A DNA stretch of 23,655 nucleotides from Helicobacter sp. (GTDB taxonomy: Bacteria > Campylobacterota > Campylobacteria > Campylobacterales > Helicobacteraceae), in contig NZ_JAFLSB010000024.1 of assembly GCF_022511165.1 (NCBI RefSeq), forward strand, positions 1 to 23,655, given 5' to 3'. The position numbers were made by a program, and so were the translations under genes. Shown here piece by piece: positions 1 to 6,711 of this stretch (positions are counted from its first letter, which is position 1; every line of letters starts with the position of its first letter). Below the pieces are notes generated by a model that was not told where the DNA came from, searched no databases, and saw nothing but the letters and a program-made list of their open reading frames with translations.

Positions 1-302
1 CCTTCTTCTAAGGGTTTAGTGATAGTATCCACACTGATTTGGCGTAATTCATCAAGCTGCATATCTTTGGTGAGCTTATTCACTTCAGTTGTGATTGTGT
101 CCTTGTATTTGAGGGCTTCTTGTTTAATTTCAGAGAGCTGTATTTCTTTATCAAAGGTATCTTTTGCCTCCACCATAGTCTTTTTGACTGCGCGAAAAAA
201 TTTGACAACATCAATGATGGCTTGTGGGAGTTTATTAGGACCAAGTGCTATCACTGCCACAATGAGAATGACTAATACTTCAAAAATGCCAACACCAAAC
301 AT
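1..302 (-). CDS. tatB: Sec-independent (Tat) translocase subunit TatB, 3' end cut by window
   Basis: The reverse strand from position 302 reads MFGVGIFEVLVILIVAVIAL followed by GPNKLP and stays open to the window edge, giving about 100 residues. This is the TatA/TatB pattern: a short N-terminal membrane helix, the conserved F-G-x-x-E start, a G-P hinge, then an amphipathic and charged helix (residues about 25-60). TatB helps TatC recognise twin-arginine signal peptides and export folded proteins across the inner membrane. The spacing of the hinge and the long charged tail favour TatB over TatA, but only the missing C-terminus and a neighbouring tatC outside the window would settle it. A Shine-Dalgarno site (AAGGGT) lies just upstream of the ATG. 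The gene is transcribed away from serS. Confidence 0.88.
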   Translation of the reverse strand, partial: MFGVGIFEVLVILIVAVIALGPNKLPQAIIDVVKFFRAVKKTMVEAKDTFDKEIQLSEIKQEALKYKDTITTEVNKLTKDMQLDELRQISVDTITKPLEE

Positions 303-334
303 TACGCACCCTTAAACTCGCATTTGCAAAGCAT

Positions 335-340
335 ATCATA
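335..340 (-). promoter_or_regulatory. Candidate -10 box for tatB
   Basis: On the reverse strand TATGAT lies about 33 bases upstream of the tatB ATG, with an AT-rich stretch further upstream, as expected for the Helicobacter vegetative sigma factor, which needs little -35 identity. A second -10-like TATAAT on the + strand at 372-377 could serve serS. No experimental start site is known to me. Confidence 0.35.
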
Positions 341-442
341 CATACCTTGAAGTAGATTAAAACTTGCATTTTATAATAACTTTAGTAATTTTGCGATAGA
401 TTTTTCCCTGCCTTTTTAGGAATAAAAAATGCTTTTTGGCTA

Positions 443-448
443 TATATT
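443..448 (+). promoter_or_regulatory. Candidate -10 box for serS
   Basis: TATATT sits 29 bases before the serS ATG, leaving a short leader that contains the AAAGGGAAG ribosome site at about 467-474. T-rich runs upstream fit the epsilonproteobacterial sigma-70 pattern. This is position and motif only. Confidence 0.45.
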
Positions 449-476
449 TGAGATTTTTGCAAGTTAAAGGGAAGTA

Positions 477-1745
477 ATGATTGATATAAAGGCTCTAGTG
501 AATGATTACGCGCAGGTAAGCAAACAGCTTAGCATTAAAAAAGTGAGCGAAGAGATTCTTGATGAGCTTAAAAACCTTGCCCTTAAATATAAATCTTGCA
601 AACAAGAGCTTGAGCAACTTCAGGCATTTCAAAACAAAACCTCAAAGCTTTTTGGCACATATAAGAGAGAGCAAAAAGATGTGAGTGAGCTAAAAGCCAA
701 ACTTGATGAAAATAAAATCGCTATTGCTCAAGCAGAATCTACTCTAAATGTTCTAGAATCTCAACTTCAAAAATTTCTCTATACCATTCCAAATCTCCCA
801 GATTCCGCTACTCCAGCGGGTGAAGATGAAAATGATAATATTGTGCTTAAAAAGGTGCTTACTCCTAAGCTATTTGACTTTACGCCAAAAGAACATTGGG
901 AGCTTGGCGTAGCAAATGGGTGGATTGATTTTGAAGCAGGCGTGAAGCTTGCCAAAAGCCGTTTTTCTGTGCTACGTGGTGTAGGAGCAAAGCTCAATCG
1001 TGCGCTCATTAATTTTATGCTTGATTATAATGAGAAGGCGGGTTTTGAATCTATCATAACTCCTGTGATTGTTAATGCACGAGCTCTTTTTGGTACAGGA
1101 CAGCTCCCTAAATTTGAAAATGATATGTTTAAGGTGGATTCACATTTTGAAGATGAGGAGAGCGAAAATGATCTCTATCTCATTTCTACTTCTGAAATTA
1201 CACTTACAAACCTCTATCAAGATAGCATTATTCCCTATGAGCAATTACCTATTATGCTTACTGCTCATACGCCTTGTTTTCGTAAAGAAGCCGGGAGTGC
1301 AGGACGTGATACGCGAGGTATGATACGACAACATCAGTTTGACAAAGTCGAGCTTGTTGCTATTACTCACCCAAATGAAAGTGAGAAAATGCAAGAGAAA
1401 ATGGTGCAAACAGCAAGCGGTATTTTAGAGGCGCTTGAGCTTCCTCATCGCTTAGTGCAGCTATGTGGTGGGGATTTGGGCTTTAGTGCGAGCAATACGA
1501 TTGATATTGAGGTGTGGTTACCCGGGCAAAATTGTTATCGCGAGATTAGCTCTATTTCAAATACGCGTGATTTTCAGGCGCGTAGAGCAAAAATTCGCTA
1601 TAAAGAAAATGGCAAAAACGCGCTTGTGCATACACTCAATGGCTCATCTTTAGCAGTAGGGCGCACACTTATTGCGATTATGGAAAATTATCAACAAGCC
1701 GATGGGAGCATCGCTCTTCCTGCTGTGCTTGAAAAATATCTTTAA
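477..1745 (+). CDS. serS: Seryl-tRNA synthetase
   Basis: A 422-residue class II aminoacyl-tRNA synthetase that charges tRNA-Ser (and tRNA-Sec if present) with serine in the cytosol. Residues about 30-110 form the long antiparallel coiled-coil arm that grips the tRNA variable arm. The catalytic core follows, with class II motif 2 (FRKEAGSAGRDTRGMIR, residues about 265-285, then QHQFDKVE) and motif 3 (NGSSLAVGRTLIAIMEN) near the C-terminus. Length equals the bacterial norm. The ATG is preceded by AAAGGGAAG. The gene is followed 11 bases later by pflB, as I recall for Campylobacter jejuni too, so the two are probably co-transcribed. Confidence 0.97.
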   Translation: MIDIKALVNDYAQVSKQLSIKKVSEEILDELKNLALKYKSCKQELEQLQAFQNKTSKLFGTYKREQKDVSELKAKLDENKIAIAQAESTLNVLESQLQKFLYTIPNLPDSATPAGEDENDNIVLKKVLTPKLFDFTPKEHWELGVANGWIDFEAGVKLAKSRFSVLRGVGAKLNRALINFMLDYNEKAGFESIITPVIVNARALFGTGQLPKFENDMFKVDSHFEDEESENDLYLISTSEITLTNLYQDSIIPYEQLPIMLTAHTPCFRKEAGSAGRDTRGMIRQHQFDKVELVAITHPNESEKMQEKMVQTASGILEALELPHRLVQLCGGDLGFSASNTIDIEVWLPGQNCYREISSISNTRDFQARRAKIRYKENGKNALVHTLNGSSLAVGRTLIAIMENYQQADGSIALPAVLEKYL

Positions 1746-1756
1746 AAAGGTGCATT

Positions 1757-4270
1757 ATGGCAGAAGAAATTGGTGATGGTTTAGAAATCCAAGATAATGC
1801 ACAAAAACCACAAGAAAAGCCAGCAACTGAAAATCAGGCTGGTGAAGCTACTCAAGAAGCAGATGCAGAATCTCCCCAAACTCCAGCAGAAGGCAAATCT
1901 AATAAAGTCAAAGCATTTTTAGATGAGATAAAAGCTAAGGCACAGCCTTTTGTGCAGCAAGTCAAAGAAAATAAAATTTTGATGATTGGGCTTATTGCCG
2001 CTGTTGCACTCTTTTTCATACTTCTTATTTTACTTATCATATTTGCCTTAATGGGTTCTCCAAAAAAAGAAGAGGCTTCACCTGCGCCCACTTCACGCAA
2101 GATTGTTCAACCTGCTCCTATTTTGGGCGATCAAAAGCGACCTAAAGTCGATGATGCCGAGCTTGGCAATATGATTAAAAAAGCAAATATCCTCTACACG
2201 CAAGGTGATAAGCTTGAGGCATTGGAAATTTTCAAAAATATTGCTACTTATTTGCAATCACTTGCCTATTATAATTTAGGTGTGATTAAGCTTAAAGAGG
2301 GCGATTATAAGGGTGCAATTAGCTCTTTTGATGGGGCAATCAATGCAGGAGAGGACATTAGCGTGAGCGCCTTTGATGCAGCATATAGCGCTTATATGCT
2401 TGGCGATGTGAATCTTTATGAATATTATTTGGGCATTAGCTCAAGTTATTTGTATTATGCAGCAAATCAACCGCTTTATTCCTATCTCTATGGCTTGTTG
2501 CAATACTACAAAGGATTCTATTTTGAAGCCCTCTCGCCATTTTTAAATCCAAATTCTCAAAGTTATAGCAATGAGAGCAAAAAACTCGCTTCGGAGATGT
2601 TTTTGGTTTTTGGTGATGAGTATAATGCTTTAGCACAGCTTAAACAAGCTGCAACCAAAGAAGATAATTTTGCCATTGCTCTTCTTCACGCAAGACTTGG
2701 GGAGTATGCTCAAGCAAAGCAGTATCTCTATGAGTATCTTGGCGCGTATGTGGGCGACCCACAGGCATTAATGGCTTTGCAGCTCATTGAGCTTAAAACA
2801 GGGAACTATAAAGAGGGCGCGTTGATTTTAGATAGGCTCAATGCAAAAGAAGATGATGCAAAAGTATTTGATGTCTATCCTATTAAGGCAAAGTTACGCG
2901 ATGATTTATTTGATATTCATCTTGCTCAAGAGAATTTTTGGAATCGCCGCTTTGAGCATAATAAAATGCTCGGCTATAAGCTTTTGTTTTATTATGCTCC
3001 TTTTTTAGTTTTTGATGCTAAAAGGGCTTTGGCGATTATTGATGATGGGAATCTCAATGCGTATTCAAGCAATATAGAGAGCGCAAAAAGCATTTTGCAA
3101 GAGGGACAGAAAGTTTCACAGATTAATAGTGCATTAGCGCAGGATTTGCGCTCTTTATTACTCAATCAAGATATACGCGATAGTATTAAATCAATGGAAA
3201 AATCACTCCAAGATTATCCCAATCATTCTGTTTTGCATTATGATGTGGGATTGCTCTATGCGCAAATGAGTGATTTTGATAATGCCTATTTGCATTTTAT
3301 TCGAGCCTATCATTTGGATTCTAATAACACTATGGCAGGAATCTTTGCGCTTATGTGCGCAGAGCTTACTTATAGAGATGTAGCGCGTTTGCGTAATTCT
3401 ATTTCAAACGATTTAGCAGAAATTACCTTTAATAATCCCATAGAACGTCAATTTTTATCCTCACTTTTTCGCTATGCAGGTGATAATCCTAGTGGCTCAC
3501 TTGAGTGGCTCAATGAGGTGCAAAAACAGCCTGTTGCTCAAAGAAAACCCATATACTATGCGCTTCAAGCAGTATATGCAATCTCTTCAAACAATGAGGA
3601 GCAGCTAGTGAGCGCGTTTGAGAGATTGAAAAAAATGTATGTAAAAGATGTGGTGGCAAATACAATGTATGAGCTTAGCAAACGTTTTAGGGTGAATCTT
3701 AGAGATGTTGCTTTGCAGATGAATGCAATATATAAAGAGAAAGATCTTGATATGCGCTCAATTTATTATGGACCTTCTCTTGCGCGTGAATTGTATATTT
3801 ATGTAGGCTTTGTAACGGGTTCTTTGCGTTCGATTCAAGAGGAGCTTGAAGCAAGACTTATTGTAGAGACGCGCACAAATAATGGCATTTTACAAGCTTT
3901 GGCTTATTCAAATATTTATAGCAATGATTTTGAAAAAGCCTTTGCGCTGTATAATTCACTGCTTGATGATTTACACGAAGATGATTCTCAAACACGCTTT
4001 CTCGCGGCTATTGCAGCAATGGGGGCACATCGCCACGAAAACGCCGTAGCTCTTTTACAACTTACCAAAACCGAATCTGCTACAAATTTTGAGGCGCGTT
4101 ATGCGCTTGGACTACTCTATCAAGAGAATAAAAATATGAAAGCGGCTACACAGCATTATGATAAACTCTCCAATACCAAGTTTGAATCTGAATTTTTCGA
4201 TTTTGAGATTGATACAAGCTATTTGCTTGATACTGACAAGGACCAAAGTCAAACACCAAGTGAGGGCTAA
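1757..4270 (+). CDS. pflB: PflB-type TPR protein of the flagellar motor scaffold
   Basis: An 837-residue protein. Residues 1-72 are acidic, Q/E/P-rich and probably cytoplasmic. One strong membrane helix follows (about 74-98, ILMIGLIAAVALFFILLILL), then a short linker and a long helical region with tetratricopeptide repeats. Examples are about 150-190 (ALEIFKNIATY, then AYYNLGVIKLKEGDYKGAI) and 495-530 (HSVLHYDVGLLYAQMSDFDN). This architecture and the position directly after serS match C. jejuni PflB (Cj0390), which with PflA forms the periplasmic disk and rim that hold extra MotAB stators and widen the motor for high torque. Assignment rests on remembered synteny and architecture. Another TPR scaffold cannot be excluded. 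The stop codon sits in the loop of a small GC hairpin (4263-4276). Confidence 0.75.
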   Translation: MAEEIGDGLEIQDNAQKPQEKPATENQAGEATQEADAESPQTPAEGKSNKVKAFLDEIKAKAQPFVQQVKENKILMIGLIAAVALFFILLILLIIFALMGSPKKEEASPAPTSRKIVQPAPILGDQKRPKVDDAELGNMIKKANILYTQGDKLEALEIFKNIATYLQSLAYYNLGVIKLKEGDYKGAISSFDGAINAGEDISVSAFDAAYSAYMLGDVNLYEYYLGISSSYLYYAANQPLYSYLYGLLQYYKGFYFEALSPFLNPNSQSYSNESKKLASEMFLVFGDEYNALAQLKQAATKEDNFAIALLHARLGEYAQAKQYLYEYLGAYVGDPQALMALQLIELKTGNYKEGALILDRLNAKEDDAKVFDVYPIKAKLRDDLFDIHLAQENFWNRRFEHNKMLGYKLLFYYAPFLVFDAKRALAIIDDGNLNAYSSNIESAKSILQEGQKVSQINSALAQDLRSLLLNQDIRDSIKSMEKSLQDYPNHSVLHYDVGLLYAQMSDFDNAYLHFIRAYHLDSNNTMAGIFALMCAELTYRDVARLRNSISNDLAEITFNNPIERQFLSSLFRYAGDNPSGSLEWLNEVQKQPVAQRKPIYYALQAVYAISSNNEEQLVSAFERLKKMYVKDVVANTMYELSKRFRVNLRDVALQMNAIYKEKDLDMRSIYYGPSLARELYIYVGFVTGSLRSIQEELEARLIVETRTNNGILQALAYSNIYSNDFEKAFALYNSLLDDLHEDDSQTRFLAAIAAMGAHRHENAVALLQLTKTESATNFEARYALGLLYQENKNMKAATQHYDKLSNTKFESEFFDFEIDTSYLLDTDKDQSQTPSEG

Positions 4271-4271
4271 C

Positions 4272-4421
4272 GCCCTACTCAACATATATTTAAAAGATTT
4301 ATCGTTAGGATTCTACCTGCCCTACATAATCGGTCTATTTTTTACCACATTTGCACTTGTAGGCGTAAGCAATGCAATAAACATTATTGATGGTTTAGCA
4401 ATAGGCGCATTTTTGGGGTAA
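4272..4421 (+). pseudogene. Fragment of a WecA/MraY-family glycosyl-1-phosphate transferase
   Basis: This frame stays open across the end of pflB and, past the pflB stop, reads about 50 codons including LPYIIGLFFTTFALVGVSNA and INIIDGLAIGAFLG before TAA. A hydrophobic helix followed by N-A-x-N-x-x-D-G-L is the signature of the membrane enzymes that load a sugar phosphate onto undecaprenyl phosphate (WecA, TagO, MraY). Only this core segment remains, with no start codon or ribosome site of its own and a premature stop right after the motif, so it is a dead relic. The similarity is recognised by eye. Confidence 0.5.
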
Positions 4422-4493
4422 GATTGCCTCTAAAATCCTCAATAAGCCCACTTGCAAAGATAATGCCTCTTCCACAGATTCTCCTTTAGGCGT

Positions 4494-4520
4494 AATATCT
4501 TTAAAGATATTAAAGATATT
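4494..4520. repeat. Three abutting 9-mers, one inverted and two direct
   Basis: AATATCTTT (4494-4502) is directly followed by two copies of its reverse complement AAAGATATT (4503-4511 and 4512-4520). The first two units form a perfect 18-base palindrome. A short T run follows. It could be a weak terminator or a regulatory site, or just slippage in AT-rich DNA. Confidence 0.7.
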
Positions 4521-4697
4521 TTTGAGTAATTAAGAGTCAATGCAAATGTGTAAAAATTAGATTCTACACAAGTATTACTTAAATCCCCCTATGTATTTTA
4601 TCCTCTTAAATACTGCAAAAATCACTCCTTATCTCAAAAGCAAATTTTGTAAAAAAGTAAAACAAAAAGTTATTATTCTTGATTTTATGTGTTTTTT

Positions 4698-4736
4698 AAG
4701 ATAAATATCTTATATTGCAGCTTGGGTTTTACCCAA
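4698..4736 (+). promoter_or_regulatory. Ferredoxin promoter and 5' leader hairpin
   Basis: A -10-like TATATT is at 4711-4716. Just upstream and touching it is an inverted repeat, AAGATAAATATCTT (4698-4711), a possible operator. Just past the predicted transcript start, TTGGGT-TTT-ACCCAA (4722-4736) gives a perfect 6-bp stem with a 3-base loop. It would lie at the very 5' end of the mRNA, about 26 bases ahead of the start codon, where such stems can protect a transcript from decay. Sequence only. Confidence 0.45.
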
Positions 4737-4762
4737 ATCAAACAACAAATAAGGGAGAAATG

Positions 4763-5041
4763 ATGGCTGTAAAGATTACAGATATTTGTATTGCTTGTGG
4801 TTCGTGTATTGATGAATGTCCTGTGGGAGCTATCGTTGATGATGATGATAACCCAACAGGTGAAGGCACTTATTATGTGTATTCAAACAAATGTGTAGAA
4901 TGCGTGGGGCATAATGAGCAACCTGCTTGTGCAAGTGCGTGTCCTACTGATGGCTGCATCGTATGGAGTGAGCTAGGGAGCAAAAATCGCTCTCATATCG
5001 GTGCTGATATGAGAGATGGCACTCACCCTGTTATGTCTTAA
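4763..5041 (+). CDS. fdxA: 2[4Fe-4S] ferredoxin, Allochromatium type
   Basis: A 92-residue electron carrier. Cluster 1 is C9-x2-C12-x2-C15-x3-C19-P. Cluster 2 uses C44-x2-C47-x8-C56-x3-C60-P. The eight-residue insertion between the second and third cysteines (VGHNEQPA), plus a C-terminal tail, mark the Alvin-like class, whose clusters have very low potentials. An extra cysteine lies at 65. In Helicobacter this protein is a likely partner of pyruvate and 2-oxoglutarate:acceptor oxidoreductases, and the H. pylori homologue is linked to metronidazole response. The ATG at 4763 is chosen over the one three bases earlier because AAGGGAG (4751-4757) is then five bases away. The gene is monocistronic, with its own promoter and terminator. 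Confidence 0.9.
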   Translation: MAVKITDICIACGSCIDECPVGAIVDDDDNPTGEGTYYVYSNKCVECVGHNEQPACASACPTDGCIVWSELGSKNRSHIGADMRDGTHPVMS

Positions 5042-5052
5042 GCTTCAAATGT

Positions 5053-5091
5053 AAAGAATCTCGCATTTTGCATAGAATGTGAGATTCTTTT
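5053..5091 (+). terminator. Rho-independent terminator after the ferredoxin gene
   Basis: AAAGAATCTCGCATT (5053-5067) pairs with AATGTGAGATTCTTT (5076-5090) in a 15-bp stem with one G-U pair and an 8-base loop, and the descending arm ends in TTTT. It lies 11 bases after the stop codon. The stem contains one AGAATCT and one AGATTCT. Confidence 0.8.
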
Positions 5092-5120
5092 GCTCTCTGC
5101 ATTATCTTCATTTTTTAATT

Positions 5121-5129
5121 TATTATAGA
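5121..5129 (+). promoter_or_regulatory. Candidate -10 region for the lipoprotein-ugd transcript
   Basis: TATTATAGA, offering TATTAT or TATAGA, lies about 45 bases ahead of the lipoprotein start, after a T-rich stretch. It follows directly on the ferredoxin terminator, so a new promoter is needed somewhere here. Confidence 0.35.
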
Positions 5130-5171
5130 ATCTCCACTCTATCTACAATACAATCTCTTAAGGAGCAGAAA

Positions 5172-5708
5172 ATGAAAGCTTTGTATATGAGTTTAGGTAG
5201 CGTGATGTGCTTTGTTATGGCGGGTTGCTTTTCAAATACGCCAGATGTGCCAGATAATAGTGGGCAAATCACACAAATTTGTGCTATGCCAAAATATGAT
5301 ATTGTGCTTGGTAAAATAGAGCTAGGCAAAGACAATGTGCTTCCAGCTAGTGAGTTTAAGGCGATTTTGGATAAGGCTTTGCGTGATAGTAACTGCTTTA
5401 ATATCCAAACAAAAAAAGATGATAAAACCTACACGCTTGATGTGAAATATAATTTTGTTATCGCTCAAAATAAGCAAGATATGAGCGCGATTAGCACAAA
5501 GGATAATGCGATGATTCAAAGCGATGTGCAGTTTAATCTCTACAATAAGACAAATACGATTCAGCAAAATGCCACAAGCACTTTGAAGCTTAGTGAGAAA
5601 AAATACCTTGGCATAGGTGAGAATGTGCAAATTACCCAAGAGCAAAAAGAAAATGTCCTTAGACGCTCACTTAAAACGATTTTTAATAATCTCTCAAATA
5701 TGCCTTAA
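5172..5708 (+). CDS. Putative lipoprotein of unknown function
   Basis: A 178-residue protein starting MKALYMSLGSVMCFVMAGC. This is a lipoprotein signal with lipobox V-M-A-G-C, so Cys19 should be lipidated and the mature protein anchored in the inner or outer membrane facing the periplasm. The mature part is hydrophilic, has two more cysteines (near residues 37 and 73) that could form a disulfide, and ends in a helical segment (about 155-178). I do not recognise a domain. The start is fixed by AAGGAG seven bases upstream; the open frame further upstream has no ribosome site. It lies nine bases before the ugd-like gene, whose SD overlaps its stop, so they form an operon. Confidence 0.75.
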   Translation: MKALYMSLGSVMCFVMAGCFSNTPDVPDNSGQITQICAMPKYDIVLGKIELGKDNVLPASEFKAILDKALRDSNCFNIQTKKDDKTYTLDVKYNFVIAQNKQDMSAISTKDNAMIQSDVQFNLYNKTNTIQQNATSTLKLSEKKYLGIGENVQITQEQKENVLRRSLKTIFNNLSNMP

Positions 5709-5717
5709 GGAGTAAGA

Positions 5718-6674
5718 ATGCAGGTTACAATTGTTGGAAGCGGATATGTGGGGCTTGTAGCTGGTGCTTGTTTTGCGCAAATGGGAAATGCAGCAACTTG
5801 TCTTGATGTTGATGCTTCAAAGATTGAGCGATTAAAAAAGGGTGAGATTCCTATCTATGAACCCGGCTTAGAATCTATGGTAAAAGATAATGTCGCGCTT
5901 CATACATTGTCATTTACCACCGATAAAAAAGTAGCTTTAGAATCCGCAGAGATGACAAAATATGCTGCAAATGCAATGCTTGCTACAAAGATTAGTTTCA
6001 TTAATGAAATGAGCCAAATTTGCGAACGCGTGGGGGCAAATATTAATGATGTGCGGCTTGGCATTGGCTCGGATTCTCGTATCGGGTATAGTTTTATTTA
6101 TCCGGGCTGTGGCTATGGGGGGAGTTGTTTTCCTAAAGATGTGCGCGCATTGGAGAAAACCGCACAAGATTATGGCTACAAGGCACGTATTTTGGAGGCT
6201 GTGCAGGTAGTCAATGATGAGCAAAAAATGCTTTTAGTGCAAAAGATTGTGCGCCATTTTGGGGAGGATTTAAGCCATAAAACTTTTGGAGTATGGGGGC
6301 TTAGCTTTAAGCCAGAGACTGATGATATGCGTGAGGCAAGCTCTTTGGTGCTTGTGCGGGAGCTTTTAGTAAGGGGAGCGACAATCAAAGCTTATGACCC
6401 AAAAGCAGCTAAACAAGCAGAGTTTTATTTTAAAGATAATTTTGCTTCTGTGCAGCTAGAATCAAGCAAATACGATGCGCTTAAAAATTGCGAAGCTCTT
6501 GTGCTTTTGACAGAGTGGAGAGAGTTTAGAAGCCCAGATTTTGAGGAGATGAAAAAGCTTTTAAAGAATCCTATTATTTTTGATGGGCGTAATATTTATC
6601 AGCATTTTGGACTTCAAGCTAAGGGCTTTATATATTATCAAATTGGTGTTAAATACAAGTCAGGGGAGTTTTAA
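5718..6674 (+). CDS. ugd: UDP-glucose/UDP-sugar 6-dehydrogenase with large internal deletion, probably inactive
   Basis: 318 residues against about 440 for the family. The N-terminal NAD-binding Rossmann start (VTIVGSGYVGLVAGACFAQM) runs normally to about residue 75, then jumps in frame from KKVALES to AEMTKYAANAMLATK. The skipped part normally holds the TPP..DG motif, the S-T-V-P-x-G loop and the N-P-E-F-L segment with an active-site glutamate. The rest is complete: GYGGSCFPKD with catalytic Cys137, the helix with Lys81, and the C-terminal UDP-binding domain (WGLSFKPETDDMREA). The full enzyme oxidises UDP-sugars to uronates for LPS or capsule. With half the NAD domain gone, activity is unlikely, though the frame is open. 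The junction is near position 5940-5955. Confidence 0.85.
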   Translation: MQVTIVGSGYVGLVAGACFAQMGNAATCLDVDASKIERLKKGEIPIYEPGLESMVKDNVALHTLSFTTDKKVALESAEMTKYAANAMLATKISFINEMSQICERVGANINDVRLGIGSDSRIGYSFIYPGCGYGGSCFPKDVRALEKTAQDYGYKARILEAVQVVNDEQKMLLVQKIVRHFGEDLSHKTFGVWGLSFKPETDDMREASSLVLVRELLVRGATIKAYDPKAAKQAEFYFKDNFASVQLESSKYDALKNCEALVLLTEWREFRSPDFEEMKKLLKNPIIFDGRNIYQHFGLQAKGFIYYQIGVKYKSGEF

Positions 6675-6711
6675 TATAAATGCCGATGTATAGGGGCTAG
6701 AGGAGAGTGTT

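Larger units (their letters stand above)
4271..4710. other. Gene-free gap after pflB with remnants
   Basis: No intact gene is seen here. Three things stand out. First, a + strand fragment of a polyprenyl-phosphate sugar transferase (4272-4421). Second, a block of 9-mer repeats (4494-4520). Third, a reverse-strand stretch of about 44 codons open between stops at 4395 and 4532, reading KDITPKGESVEEALSLQVGL near its middle. It has no ATG start or ribosome site and may be a second gene remnant. The rest is AT-rich and leads into the ferredoxin promoter. Confidence 0.5.

Noticed and set aside
19..315. 98-codon + strand frame
   Set aside because: Antisense shadow of tatB, which is clearly recognised on the other strand.
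4263..4276. Terminator for pflB
   Set aside because: Only a 5-bp stem and no following T run.
5322..5645. 107-codon reverse frame
   Set aside because: Antisense to the lipoprotein gene; a shadow with no start signal.
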